DNA of 64,000 bases from Clostridiaceae bacterium. GTDB lineage: Bacteria; Bacillota; Clostridia; Lachnospirales; Lachnospiraceae. Below the pieces are notes generated by a model. That model did not search any database. It was not told where the DNA came from and saw nothing but the letters and a program-made list of their open reading frames with translations. The translations under genes were made by a program, and so were the position numbers. Shown one piece after another: positions 16,442-26,292 of the stretch. Every line of letters starts with the position of its first letter. The first letter of the stretch is position 1. The DNA lies in NCBI GenBank assembly GCA_910574345.1, contig CAJSZV010000007.1, forward strand, positions 1 to 64,000, in the 5' to 3' direction.

Positions 16442-17329
16442 TCAAGACTTCCGCTTAAACGTAAAGGCCATATTGCTGTTGGTCGGATCATAGGTGTCAA
16501 GATAGAGAATTCCGTTCAGACCTTCAAGCTCCGGCAGCATGTTGGACAGCCTTAAGACCTTCCCCGCAATATTGGAACTGTCTCCCAAAAACACTTCCAG
16601 ATTCTCCATATGCAGAGTGGCATCGCCCCTGCTGTCGAACTGAATTCTCTCCACCCCCAGCTCATGGCGGGTCAGCACCTGGGTCAGGTCAAGAATCTCT
16701 CTGAATACCTTTTGATCCTCCACGGGAAGAGACTTATGGAGTACGATCTGTCCGTAAGACAGCCCCATAATCCTGGGAATTCCCTCCACCTCCTCATTGG
16801 TGCTTTCCACGATAATTCCGTCTTTATCAAAATACATATAACTGCTCATGTAGGATACATAGCCCACTACGCTTTTCTCATGGACGATGACTTCCACGTC
16901 AAAGGGACTGTGGAAAACAAGATTATAATCTTCCACAAAAGGGATCTGCATATGTTCTCTCAAGCGGTCTTTTCCATAGCAATAAAGGACATTCCAGTCC
17001 GCCTTTCCCGGAAAAATCCGCTCAATCAGTTCCTCCTTCGTATACCGGCTGTTGCCGCTTACCGTGATCTGACGTATATTCAGGGACATAACCGTGATCC
17101 CCATAATCAAAAACACCGCCGCCAGTCCTAAGAGAACCCTGTGATGCTTTCTTTTGCTTATGCTTTTGTCCGTATCCCCTGACGGCTGCCTCCGACGGGA
17201 CAGCTGCACCACTTTAGACTGAGTCCCATAGGGATTCCCCCTCCCTTTGGGGGCATCCCACAGCTTATGCCCCTTCCGGGACTGATGTCCGGCCTGAACC
17301 GGACCAAAAGGTGTTTTGAATTGTATCAT
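16442..17329 (-). CDS. ftsQ: cell division protein FtsQ/DivIB
   Basis: A 295-residue bitopic membrane protein: a basic cytoplasmic N-terminus (about 75 residues), one membrane helix 'VLLGLAAVFLIMGITVMSL', then the POTRA domain 'IRQITVSGNSRYTKEELIERI' and the beta domain with 'FHSPFDVEVIVHEKSVVGYV...YMYFDKDGIIVE'. It acts with FtsL in the divisome. The ATG at 17329 overlaps the TGA of murA (ATGA) and has GGAG six bases ahead, so it is preferred to the ATG at 17341. Confidence 0.88.
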   Translation of the reverse strand: MIQFKTPFGPVQAGHQSRKGHKLWDAPKGRGNPYGTQSKVVQLSRRRQPSGDTDKSISKRKHHRVLLGLAAVFLIMGITVMSLNIRQITVSGNSRYTKEELIERIFPGKADWNVLYCYGKDRLREHMQIPFVEDYNLVFHSPFDVEVIVHEKSVVGYVSYMSSYMYFDKDGIIVESTNEEVEGIPRIMGLSYGQIVLHKSLPVEDQKVFREILDLTQVLTRHELGVERIQFDSRGDATLHMENLEVFLGDSSNIAGKVLRLSNMLPELEGLNGILYLDTYDPTNSNMAFTFKRKS

Positions 17330-18576
17330 GCCTCTCTCCATATGTCTGCCCCCAGACTCCTTAAGTCCCGGCAGATATCTTCATAGCCCCGCAGAATGTG
17401 ATAACACTCTGTGACTTTTGTCTCTCCTTCTGCTGCAAGTCCTGCTATGGTCAGGGCGGCTCCACCCCTTAGGTCACAGGCTCTCACACGGGCGCCGGAA
17501 AGGCTTCTCTGCCCGGTAACCCAGGCTTCCTTCCCTTCTATTATAATAGCTGCGCCCATTTTATGCAATTCTTTTGCAGTGGCAAATCTTCCCTCAAATA
17601 CCGTTTCCTTCAAGCATCCCCTTCCCGCCCCTACAGACATGAGCACCAGCATCATGGACTGTAAGTCCGTGGGAAATCCGGGATAAGGTTTGGTCTCCAC
17701 TGACACATTCCCGGGACTGCCTGCCATAGCTATCTGTATGGTATCGCCCAAAACCCGAATATGAGCTCCCATCTTTTCAAAAACTTCTATGACACAGCCA
17801 AGGTGTCCCGGACTGCTTCTTGTAAAAACCGCCTCCCCTCCCGCCGCCATGACAGCGGACAGATAGGTTCCTGTCACAATCCGGTCTCCCGGCACGTCAT
17901 AGACGATATCCTTAAATTCCCTGGTTCCCTTAACCTTTAAACAGTCCGTACCGATTCCAGCGATCTCTACTCCCATGGCCTCAAGCATCCGGCACAAAGC
18001 CTCCACTTCCGGTTCCCTGGCAGCTCCCCGCAAAACCGTGGTTCCCTCTGCCGCCGCAGCCGCCAAAAGCACATTTTCCGTGGCTCCCACACTGGGGTAA
18101 GAAAAGGCAATGACCGTGCCTTTCATCCCTTTTGTCCGTGCATGAAGGACACCGGACTCTTCCTCAATCCGGGCCCCCAGTTTTTTAAGAGCGAAAAGAT
18201 GCATGTCAATGGGCCTGCTTCCGATGGAACATCCTCCCGGATAATGGACCACTGCCTCTCTGCTCCGCCCTAAAAGGGCTCCCAAAAGTATAATAGACGA
18301 CCGCATGGCTTTTCCCTGCTCTTCAGGAATCCGGACCCCTGTAAGTTCACGGGCACAGATGGTTAGGGTATGACCCGTAAGATGACAGGCGCATCCCATG
18401 GATTCCAATATCCCCATCATACAGAAAACATCCTGTATTCTGGGAACATGACTTAAGACTGTCGTTCCCTTATGGAGAAGGGCAGCCGCCATCATGGGCA
18501 GAACCGCATTTTTCGAACCCTGAATTTCAAGTTCGCCTTTTAACGAATGGTAACCTTGGACTATAATCTCAGACAA
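17326..18576 (-). CDS. murA: UDP-N-acetylglucosamine 1-carboxyvinyltransferase
   Basis: A 416-residue enzyme for the first committed step of peptidoglycan synthesis, transferring enolpyruvate from PEP to UDP-GlcNAc. It shows 'ELEIQGSKNAVLPMMAAAL', the PEP-reactive cysteine in 'YPGGCSIGSRPIDMH', 'YPGFPTDLQSMM' and 'DLRGGAALTIAGLAAEG'. The start is TTG behind AGGAGGG; an ATG nearer the ribosome site would give only a six-codon frame. In many Firmicutes this place of the dcw cluster holds murG or murB, so murA here is an arrangement worth noting. Confidence 0.96.
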   Translation of the reverse strand: MSEIIVQGYHSLKGELEIQGSKNAVLPMMAAALLHKGTTVLSHVPRIQDVFCMMGILESMGCACHLTGHTLTICARELTGVRIPEEQGKAMRSSIILLGALLGRSREAVVHYPGGCSIGSRPIDMHLFALKKLGARIEEESGVLHARTKGMKGTVIAFSYPSVGATENVLLAAAAAEGTTVLRGAAREPEVEALCRMLEAMGVEIAGIGTDCLKVKGTREFKDIVYDVPGDRIVTGTYLSAVMAAGGEAVFTRSSPGHLGCVIEVFEKMGAHIRVLGDTIQIAMAGSPGNVSVETKPYPGFPTDLQSMMLVLMSVGAGRGCLKETVFEGRFATAKELHKMGAAIIIEGKEAWVTGQRSLSGARVRACDLRGGAALTIAGLAAEGETKVTECYHILRGYEDICRDLRSLGADIWREA

Positions 18577-18651
18577 CCCATATTCCCTCCTGAGTCTTCC
18601 TATATACCATCCTATGTATGATCAATTTGTCCGTTGCGCTGTAAATCACGG

Positions 18652-19794
18652 TTATTTTTCTAATTTTATCTGATTTGACACACTTAACACCATGCCCATC
18701 TCCACCATCAAAAATAGAATGGATGTACCGCCATAGCTGATGAAGGGCAGAGTAATTCCCGTATTGGGAATGGTATTGGTAACCACCGCAATGTTTAAGA
18801 TCACCTGAATCGCAATATGGGCCATAACCCCGACGACGATCAGGGCGCCGAAGAGATCCGGCGCGTTGCTGGCAATGAGCATAAACCGATAAATCATAAA
18901 CATAAAGATCAAAATCACGGACACGGCCCCGAAAAGCCCCAGCTCCTCGCAGATGATGGAAAAGATCATATCATTCTGGGCCTCCGGCACAAATCCCAGC
19001 TTCTGAATACTCTCTCCTAAGCCTTTGCCAAAGAGTCCGCCGGAACCGATGGCATAGAGTCCCTGAAGCACCTGATACCCTCCTGTCGTGGGATATGCCT
19101 CCGGGTCAAGCCACACATTGATTCTGGTCAGCTGATAAGGCTTGAGAATCTTTACTGCAGTCAAAGCATGGCCGATGGGACCGGCAAAAATAATCACCAA
19201 AGCTCCCAAAGCCACACACAGGGCATAGGGAAGTTTCTTCCTGCTGGCCACAAACATCATGACAAAACCGATTCCTGCAATAATAATACCAGAACTTAAA
19301 TTGTTGGCCGCCACAATACCGGCCAGGGGGATGGTTATGAGAACGGCTCTGGCTATTCCCGCCGGCCGGTCCACATCCTTCCCGATTCTGGTAATCAGAG
19401 CAGCCATGGCCACAATTACCGTAATCTTAACCAGCTCCGTGGGCTGAAAGCTAAAGGTATCGCCTATGCCCAGCCACCTTTTCTTTCCGTTGACTTCCCT
19501 TCCCACCAGGCTGACGGCGATCATCAGAATCCAGGATACGACAATAGCCAGCCCTGAAAATCTGGCATACCAATGGTAATCCATCTTAGACACCATGATC
19601 ATGATAAAAAATCCGCCGAACGCGATAACTCCCTGACGGGTCATGAAATGAGCGGCATCTCCTTTGTAGTTTATCTGCGCCATGTAAGAACTGGCGCTGT
19701 AGATCATCACCAGCCCGAAAATGGTAAGAAATACAATGGCGAACAGAAGGCTGTAATCGTAAAATCGGCGAGCTTTCTTTTTTTGTTTCGGCAA
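18652..19794 (-). CDS. ftsW: SEDS-family peptidoglycan glycosyltransferase FtsW (SpoVE-like)
   Basis: A protein of about 380 residues with ten hydrophobic segments that polymerises lipid II at the septum together with a class B PBP. Family motifs: 'IYSASSYMAQ', 'GREVNGKKRWLGIGDTFSFQPTELVKI', 'PDLGTAL'-equivalent 'NNLSSGIIIAGIGFVM', 'GLYAIGSGGLFGKGLGES', 'EAQNDMIFSIICEELG' and 'GITLPFISYGGTSILFLM'. TTG 19794 has AGGGAGGAGG five bases ahead; an ATG at 19845 inside murD would add 17 charged residues. It lies between murD and murA. Confidence 0.93.
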   Translation of the reverse strand: MPKQKKKARRFYDYSLLFAIVFLTIFGLVMIYSASSYMAQINYKGDAAHFMTRQGVIAFGGFFIMIMVSKMDYHWYARFSGLAIVVSWILMIAVSLVGREVNGKKRWLGIGDTFSFQPTELVKITVIVAMAALITRIGKDVDRPAGIARAVLITIPLAGIVAANNLSSGIIIAGIGFVMMFVASRKKLPYALCVALGALVIIFAGPIGHALTAVKILKPYQLTRINVWLDPEAYPTTGGYQVLQGLYAIGSGGLFGKGLGESIQKLGFVPEAQNDMIFSIICEELGLFGAVSVILIFMFMIYRFMLIASNAPDLFGALIVVGVMAHIAIQVILNIAVVTNTIPNTGITLPFISYGGTSILFLMVEMGMVLSVSNQIKLEK

Positions 19795-19826
19795 AACAGC
19801 CTCCTCCCTTATTCCCTGCGTCCTCC

Positions 19827-21191
19827 CTACAGATTCCTGACGCATTCCTTAAATATCCTGCCCCTCTCTTCATAATTTTTGAACATTCCCCAGCTTGCGC
19901 ATGCAGGGGAAAGCAGGACATTATCTCCCATATTGGCATAGGAGGCGCATACGCTGACCGCCTCGGACATATCCTCCGCATACATGATCTCCGTAAAACC
20001 GTGGGCTTTGGCGCACTCCGCAATCTTGTCTCTGGTCTGACCGATGAGCACAAGATATTTTACCTTATCTTCAAAAGCCTCGATCCACTCGTCATACTCC
20101 GACTCCTTATCATAGCCGCCGGCAATCAAAAGCGTAGGGCCCGGCATGGCCCTGATGGCCTGAATGGCCGCGTCAGGATTGGTTCCCTTGGAGTCGTTGT
20201 AGTACTTGACGCCGGAGCGCTCCAGAACAAACTCAATCCGGTGTTCCACTGCCTTAAAATTTTTCACGACCCTCCGAATCCGGTCTATGGAAACACCCAT
20301 GGTGGAACCGATGGCAATGGCCGCCATGACATTTTCATAATTATGACGTCCTAACAAGTTCAAATCCCTGGTATCCACAACAGGAGTCACCCTCCCGTTG
20401 TGGGCAAAACAGATGGTATCCCCGTCCAGGTAATACCCTTCCGCCAGGGTCTGACGGCTGCTGAAGAACACCACCCTGCACTTGCGGTGCTCATTGTCCT
20501 CCCGGCCGAATTCCCTTAAGACCGGATCGTCAAAATTCAGCACACAGGTATCCTTTTCCGTCTGGTTCATGGTAATACTTTCTTTCACCGCAATATAGTT
20601 TTCCATGGTATGGTGACGGTTCAGATGATCCGGCGTAATATTTAAGATGGCGCTGATATCGGGGCGGAAATCCATAATGGTCTCCAGCTGAAAGCTGGAC
20701 ACCTCCGCCACGGTCACACTCTCGTCCTCTGTCTTTAGAGCCACCTGGGTATAGGGGATTCCGATATTTCCCACCACATACACATCCTCATACTTGGATT
20801 TCATAATCTCCCCCACCAGAGCCGTGGTGGTGGTTTTGCCGTTGGTCCCCGTAATGGCGGCCAGACGCCCCTTAGCGCACTGAAAGGCAAGCTGAATCTC
20901 GCCCCAGATCGGAATCCGCATCTCATCAAGCAGAGCCACAAAAGGCGCCTCCAGGGAGATCCCCGGACTGATGATGCACAGCTCCACCCCCTTTAAGTCG
21001 CTTCTCAGAAGCTCTCCCAGAACAATGGAAATCTTGGCGCCCTCATCGAACTCACTTCGAAGTTTCTCTTTGTCCAGTCCGGCATTGCCGTCATAAAGAA
21101 CTACCTCTCCCCCCTTATCAAGAAGCAGTCTGGCCGATGAAATCCCGCTGATTCCGCTTCCGGCTACCAGCACTTTCTGACTCTGGCTCAT
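19827..21191 (-). CDS. murD: UDP-N-acetylmuramoylalanine-D-glutamate ligase
   Basis: A 454-residue cytosolic Mur ligase that adds D-glutamate. N-terminal Rossmann 'KVLVAGSGISGISSARLLL', the ATP loop 'AAITGTNGKTTTTALVGEIM', 'ILNITPDHLNRHHTMENY', the Mur ligase His/Asn 'LLGRHNYENVMAAIAIG', and 'HRIEFVLERSGVKYYNDSKGTNPDA' are all intact, and the length is typical (about 450). AGGAGG precedes the ATG. murE and murF are not in this cluster. Confidence 0.97.
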   Translation of the reverse strand: MSQSQKVLVAGSGISGISSARLLLDKGGEVVLYDGNAGLDKEKLRSEFDEGAKISIVLGELLRSDLKGVELCIISPGISLEAPFVALLDEMRIPIWGEIQLAFQCAKGRLAAITGTNGKTTTTALVGEIMKSKYEDVYVVGNIGIPYTQVALKTEDESVTVAEVSSFQLETIMDFRPDISAILNITPDHLNRHHTMENYIAVKESITMNQTEKDTCVLNFDDPVLREFGREDNEHRKCRVVFFSSRQTLAEGYYLDGDTICFAHNGRVTPVVDTRDLNLLGRHNYENVMAAIAIGSTMGVSIDRIRRVVKNFKAVEHRIEFVLERSGVKYYNDSKGTNPDAAIQAIRAMPGPTLLIAGGYDKESEYDEWIEAFEDKVKYLVLIGQTRDKIAECAKAHGFTEIMYAEDMSEAVSVCASYANMGDNVLLSPACASWGMFKNYEERGRIFKECVRNL

Positions 21192-21240
21192 AATTTTTTC
21201 CTCCTAGTATAGATGTATGTATCGCCGCATACTTGGGATA

Positions 21241-22209
21241 TCAGATCCCTAAGTATGCGATCAGACAAAGGATGGCTGTGACAATGGAGAACACGGCTAC
21301 AACCCGCGTCTCCGACCATCCGCACAATTCAAAATGATGATGGATGGGGGCCATCTTAAAAATTCTTTTCCCCCCGGTCTTTTTAAAATAAGTTACCTGG
21401 ATCATAACCGACAATACCTCCACCAGATAAATCATGCCGATAATTGGAATAAACAGCGGCAGCTGCATCATGCAGGCGCTTGCCGCCACAAAGCCGCCCA
21501 AAGCCAGGGAACCCGTATCCCCCATGAACACCTTGGCCGGATATACATTAAACAGAAGGAATCCCAGAAGGCTTCCCACCACAGCCCCTGTTATGGGACT
21601 GATTCCGCTTTTTTCTCCTAAGGAAATGATTGTCAGAAATGTGGCTACGAGAATGGTCACACTGGTGCACAGCCCGTCAAGACCATCTGTAAAATTCACG
21701 CCGTTGTCCGTGCCCAGCATTACCACAAAAACAAAAGGCACATAGAAAATTCCGAAATTCAAATAATACCCGCCTTCAAACCCGCCGGTAAAGGGGATCA
21801 GGACCCATGTGCCCACTTCCCCTGAATTCATAAGATAGTAGGCAAAGATCCCTGTGATGACCATCTGACCTATGAGTTTCTGAGCGGGATTAAGCCCCTC
21901 GGAACGCTTCATCACAATCTTTATATAGTCGTCAAGAAAACCGATAATGCCGAATCCCACCGTCACAAACAGCACCGGTATCATCTTCGGATAGTCCTTA
22001 AGATAAAACATGGAAGTGATAATGATGCTTCCCAATATGATCAGTCCTCCCATAGTAGGAGTTCCTGCTTTTTTCAAATGCGCCTGAGGTCCGTCTTCCC
22101 TCACCTGCTGGCCAAATTTCAGCTTGTGGAGGAAGGGAATCACAACAGGACACAGGATTGCGCTGATTGCAAAGGCGATGATAATCGCTAAGATGGTTTC
22201 ATTAATCAT
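21241..22209 (-). CDS. mraY: phospho-N-acetylmuramoyl-pentapeptide transferase
   Basis: A 322-residue, ten-helix membrane enzyme that makes lipid I from UDP-MurNAc-pentapeptide and undecaprenyl phosphate. It shows 'GPQAHLKKAGTPTMGGLIIL', 'FGIIGFLDDYIKI' (DDxxK), 'NGVNFTDGLDGL' , 'FNVYPAKVFMGDTGSLALGGFV' and the HHH motif 'MAPIHHHFELCGWSE'. The start is ATG 22209 behind GAGGTG; the longer frame to 22257 has no ribosome site. Confidence 0.97.
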   Translation of the reverse strand: MINETILAIIIAFAISAILCPVVIPFLHKLKFGQQVREDGPQAHLKKAGTPTMGGLIILGSIIITSMFYLKDYPKMIPVLFVTVGFGIIGFLDDYIKIVMKRSEGLNPAQKLIGQMVITGIFAYYLMNSGEVGTWVLIPFTGGFEGGYYLNFGIFYVPFVFVVMLGTDNGVNFTDGLDGLCTSVTILVATFLTIISLGEKSGISPITGAVVGSLLGFLLFNVYPAKVFMGDTGSLALGGFVAASACMMQLPLFIPIIGMIYLVEVLSVMIQVTYFKKTGGKRIFKMAPIHHHFELCGWSETRVVAVFSIVTAILCLIAYLGI

Positions 22210-22265
22210 ATTGCACCTCAAAGTCTTATGTAGTATATAACTGCAGGTGTTCCCCAAACCCTAAG

Positions 22266-24011
22266 TCAGCCTGGGCTGTCAGTTATATCCGGGGTTGGTT
22301 CTATCCCTAAATAGGGCAGGATATTTTTGAATAAATCAGCGATGACCGGGGCGGCGATGGTTCCACCGTAGTAGATTCCCACAGGCTCGTTGATGGTGAT
22401 CAGGGCGATGACCTGGGGGTCGTCTGCCGGAGCGAAACCTATGAAGCTTGATATATATTTTTTCAGGCTCCTGGGAAGCTTCTCCGAAGTGGCGGTCTTG
22501 CCGCCGATTCGGTAGCCCGGAAGGGAAGCTTTCTTGCCGCTGCCCTCGGAGACTACGTGCTCCAAGATATAGCCCATGGTCCTGCTGGTCTCTTTGGACA
22601 CAATCCCCTCTTTTACCGGGTAGGAAAAACGGCGGACTGTGGTTTTATCCGAGCTGACCGCCTGGATTCCAAAATGAGGCGTGACTCTGCTGCCTCCGTT
22701 AACGATGGAAGAAACCGTAGTGATCAGCTGTAAGGGAGTGATCTGGAAAGACTGGCCGAAGGATACTGTGGCCAGTTCCACCAATCCCATATTTTCTTTT
22801 TTGTGCATGATGGTGGAGGCTTCTCCCGGAAGATCCACTCCTGTTTTGCCCAGGAGACCGAACTGACCGAAATAGTGATAATATCTGTCCACTCCCAGGC
22901 GCTGGCCCACATCAATGAAGACCGGATTGCAGGAGTTCATAGCCCCCTGAAGAAAATTTTCCGCTCCGTGGCCCCCTATTTTATGGCACCGGATCTTCCT
23001 GTCTTCCACAATGCGGAAACCCGGACAGGAAAATCTGTCGTCCAGAGTTACCACGCCTTCCTCCAGACCCGCGGCAGCGGTGATGATCTTAAAGGTGGAA
23101 CCGGGCTCGTAGGTATCGTTAATGCTGGGATTTCTCCACATCCGGTTGAGCAGATCCTGCCTTGACGCTGTCTGCCCTTCTTCGGGTTCCACATTCAAGG
23201 TGAACGGATCGTTTAAATCAAACTCCGGAACATTGACCATGGCAAGAATTTCCCCGTTTTGAGGGTTCATGACAATGACAGATACCCCCTTGGCGCCCTT
23301 TTCTTCCATGACCTTCAGGGCCAGCTGCTGGGCATATGTCTGGATGTTGACATCCAGGCTGACAGTTAAGTCCGCACCTGCCACAGGTTCTACCCGGTCC
23401 TCAAAGGCATTGTCAATCTCCACTCCCGCCGCGTCCGCCTGAGTCAGAATCAGGCCGTTGGTTCCTTTCAGCCAGGATTCGTATTTTACTTCCAGGCCGA
23501 TGATGCCCTGGTTGTCTCCGCCGGTAAAGCCAAGAACCTTGGAGGCCAGGCTCCCATATGGGTAATACCGCTTGTAATCCTCGTCTACTTTCACACCATC
23601 CAGACGGTAATTCCTGATCTGATCTCCCAGTTCCTTATCCACATTAGTTGCCACGATCTCCCTGGCGCTGTACTTCTCCACTTTTTTTCTCACATCATCA
23701 GGTGAAAGGTCAAGGGCCTGGGAAAGAACTTTTACCACCTGGTCTTTGTCGGTTATCTGGTTATGAATCACGGATATGGTACAAACCGTACGGTTGGTGG
23801 CGATGACCGTCCCGTTGCGGTCCAGAATCCGGCCTCTGGCAGCTTTGATGGTCCTCTCTCTCTGATGCAGCTCCTCGGCCATCTGGCTGTAATGCTGGGA
23901 GCGAAAAATCATAAGGAAGATAAGACGCCCCGTAAGCCCCAGCATCAAAAGACAGGATATGAGACATAACACTGCCACCCTTCCTCTGTGGTATGACTGA
24001 TTTCGATACAT
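22266..24011 (-). CDS. class B penicillin-binding protein, SpoVD/FtsI-like
   Basis: A 581-residue bitopic transpeptidase: an N-terminal helix 'VAVLCLISCLLMLGLTGRLIFLM', the PBP dimerisation domain ('RGRILDRNGTVIATN'), then the transpeptidase domain with SxxK 'EPGSTFKII', SxN 'NSCN', and the third motif read as 'GGKTATSEK'. The usual sequence is KTGT; the Gly to Ala exchange (KTA) is unusual. There are no PASTA domains. It is the second of two class B PBP genes in tandem; one probably serves division, the other spore cortex (inference). ATG 24011 follows GGGGTG. Confidence 0.9.
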   Translation of the reverse strand: MYRNQSYHRGRVAVLCLISCLLMLGLTGRLIFLMIFRSQHYSQMAEELHQRERTIKAARGRILDRNGTVIATNRTVCTISVIHNQITDKDQVVKVLSQALDLSPDDVRKKVEKYSAREIVATNVDKELGDQIRNYRLDGVKVDEDYKRYYPYGSLASKVLGFTGGDNQGIIGLEVKYESWLKGTNGLILTQADAAGVEIDNAFEDRVEPVAGADLTVSLDVNIQTYAQQLALKVMEEKGAKGVSVIVMNPQNGEILAMVNVPEFDLNDPFTLNVEPEEGQTASRQDLLNRMWRNPSINDTYEPGSTFKIITAAAGLEEGVVTLDDRFSCPGFRIVEDRKIRCHKIGGHGAENFLQGAMNSCNPVFIDVGQRLGVDRYYHYFGQFGLLGKTGVDLPGEASTIMHKKENMGLVELATVSFGQSFQITPLQLITTVSSIVNGGSRVTPHFGIQAVSSDKTTVRRFSYPVKEGIVSKETSRTMGYILEHVVSEGSGKKASLPGYRIGGKTATSEKLPRSLKKYISSFIGFAPADDPQVIALITINEPVGIYYGGTIAAPVIADLFKNILPYLGIEPTPDITDSPG

Positions 24012-24102
24012 GCAACACACCCCACTGACAGGCCGTTGCTACAGTATATGAATCTTTCCCGGAAATATGCCGGCGGCAGCTTTCCTTTGTCCCGGCAGTC
24101 AC

Positions 24103-26292
24103 TCATTCTCCGGCAGAAGTACTTCCTTCTCCTGAACCGGAGGTACTCTCCCCAGTGGTCTCCTCCCCCTGCCCGCTCTCCGTCTCCGGCAGACTTTCCG
24201 CCTGGGGGCTGGTCTCTGTCCCGCCGCTCTCCTGAGGGGAGAGAAGATCCGGCAGAGCCGACGGTATAGGCATACCGTCCTCGCCTGTCTCGTCAGGCAC
24301 ATACTCATCGGTCTCATATACCCGTGTCTCCGGCTGGGAAGGCTCCCTTCCCTGACTGATTCCCTCTTCCTCAGGAACCCTTCCCTCTCCTGCCAGGTCT
24401 TCTTCCGGTTCGTCTGTCACAGGAAAAACATTCAAATACGGCAGAATATCACTCATTACATTGGAAAACACCCGGCTTGCGTAGGAACTGCTGGCCTGCT
24501 TCTCCACATTGGGCTCATCAATAACCACATATACCAGAACTTTGGGATGATCCGCCGGGGCAAATCCGCAGAAGGACACCACATAGTCTTCCTTGTTGCG
24601 TCCCGTCTTCTCCGCTGTTCCCGTCTTGCCTCCTATCTCATAGCCCTCTACCTGGGCCGCCTTGCCGGTTCCCTCCGCCACCACCCGTCTTAAGGATTCC
24701 TTTAAAAATCTGCTGGTGGCATCTGATACGGTCTCCCGAACCAGCACGCCGTCATTTTTATAAATCACCGCACCGTTTTCGTTGAGCACCTGCTTTACCA
24801 CATGGGGTTCATAGTAGGAACCACCGTTGATAACCGAGGAAAATGCCGCTGCCATCTGAACCATGGTGCAGTTAAAGTTCTGTCCGAATCCGTTGGTGGC
24901 AAGACTGGCGGCATCCATTCGGTCCGCCGTGTAGATCAGAGAAGCCGCATCCGCCTCTCCCGGAAGGTCGATGCCTGTCTTGGAACCGAAATTAAATAAT
25001 TCCTGATATTTGGTAAATGTGGTTTTCCCCTCCATGGCCGCCATATGCATCATGGCGTCATTGCAGGACACAATAAGGGTTTCCTCCACACTCAGATCCC
25101 CATGGCCGCCTTTTGAGTAGGCTGTGCAGTGGATCTCATGTCCGCCAACCATCTCAAGACCGTCGCAGTTAAAATACGTACTGGTCTGAAAGATATTTTC
25201 CTCCAATCCTGTGGCCACGGTGAACACCTTGGCCGGAGAACCTGGTTCATAAGTATCGCTCACACAGAAATTCCTCCACATCCGGCTTAAGGCGTCTACC
25301 TTTTCCTGGTCCGTCATGGCATCAATCTCTTCCTCTGTATAGAGTCCGCTTAAGTCTCTGGGATTATTCAGATCATAACTGGAATTGTCTGCCATTGCCA
25401 GAATCTCTCCGTTGTTGGGATCCATTACGAGAATTCCGATCTGTTTGCTTCCGGGATCTTCCTTCCACTCTTTAATCCGCTTCTCCACCAGTTCCTGAAT
25501 GTAGATATCAATGGTGGACACGATGGTATCACCGTTTCTGGCCGGCTTAATGACTGCCTCCATATTGGTGTCGTCATTTAAGTATCCGTACTCCCTTCCG
25601 TTGGTTCCGATGAGAGAATTGTTATAATACTGCTCAATGCCTCCGTTTCCCTCGCTTCCATCGCTGGAAGTGAATCCGATGATGCTGCAGGCCAGGGAAT
25701 TATAGGGATAAATCCGTTTGTACTCGTCCTCAAACCAGACGCCGCGGATCCTTTCTCTGATATCATTTTTATAGTTTGTCTCATTGACCGACTGCTGCAG
25801 GGCCTCAAAGGCTTCCTTCTTCTCATAAGTCATCCTTCTCTCATACCTGAGGTACCTTGATTCCCTGTGGTCCATGAGAGTTTCCAACAGTTCATTTCTG
25901 TCATATCCGAAGATCTCTGTCAGAGCATTGACTGTAGGATTCAGATACAGCTCTTCCTTCTCATAGATCTGAGCCGGGTCAAGGATTAAGTTGTACACCT
26001 TGTCGCTGGTGGCCAGATACGTGTTGTTGCGGTCCACAATATCCCCTCTCCGGTAAGGAATCACCCGGCTGTCATAGGTAGAGTGCTGAGATAACACCAC
26101 CTTGGTATAGTCTTCATTATTCTCTTTTACAATGTTATATAATACCGCAATCAATGCAAACAAAGCCAGCATAATCACAAAAACCGTGATTGCCAGCTTT
26201 TCCTGCATGTGTTTTACAAATGTCTTCCTGCGGTGGGGGGGCCTTCCCCTTTCCTCGTTCGGCTGGTGACTAGTAACTCGGGATGTCTTCAT
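24103..26292 (-). CDS. class B penicillin-binding protein (FtsI/PBP2-like) with acidic tail
   Basis: A 729-residue divisome transpeptidase. One membrane helix 'LAITVFVIMLALFALIAVLYNIV' lies at residues 33-55, followed by the dimerisation domain ('YRRGDIVDRNNTYLATS') and the catalytic domain with SxxK 'EPGSPAKVF', SxN 'SCND' and 'GGKTGTAEKTG'. The last 110 residues are a low-complexity Glu/Ser/Pro/Gly tail outside the membrane, without PASTA repeats. It overlaps the ftsL-like gene by 23 bases, the standard ftsL-ftsI arrangement. Confidence 0.92.
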   Translation of the reverse strand: MKTSRVTSHQPNEERGRPPHRRKTFVKHMQEKLAITVFVIMLALFALIAVLYNIVKENNEDYTKVVLSQHSTYDSRVIPYRRGDIVDRNNTYLATSDKVYNLILDPAQIYEKEELYLNPTVNALTEIFGYDRNELLETLMDHRESRYLRYERRMTYEKKEAFEALQQSVNETNYKNDIRERIRGVWFEDEYKRIYPYNSLACSIIGFTSSDGSEGNGGIEQYYNNSLIGTNGREYGYLNDDTNMEAVIKPARNGDTIVSTIDIYIQELVEKRIKEWKEDPGSKQIGILVMDPNNGEILAMADNSSYDLNNPRDLSGLYTEEEIDAMTDQEKVDALSRMWRNFCVSDTYEPGSPAKVFTVATGLEENIFQTSTYFNCDGLEMVGGHEIHCTAYSKGGHGDLSVEETLIVSCNDAMMHMAAMEGKTTFTKYQELFNFGSKTGIDLPGEADAASLIYTADRMDAASLATNGFGQNFNCTMVQMAAAFSSVINGGSYYEPHVVKQVLNENGAVIYKNDGVLVRETVSDATSRFLKESLRRVVAEGTGKAAQVEGYEIGGKTGTAEKTGRNKEDYVVSFCGFAPADHPKVLVYVVIDEPNVEKQASSSYASRVFSNVMSDILPYLNVFPVTDEPEEDLAGEGRVPEEEGISQGREPSQPETRVYETDEYVPDETGEDGMPIPSALPDLLSPQESGGTETSPQAESLPETESGQGEETTGESTSGSGEGSTSAGE

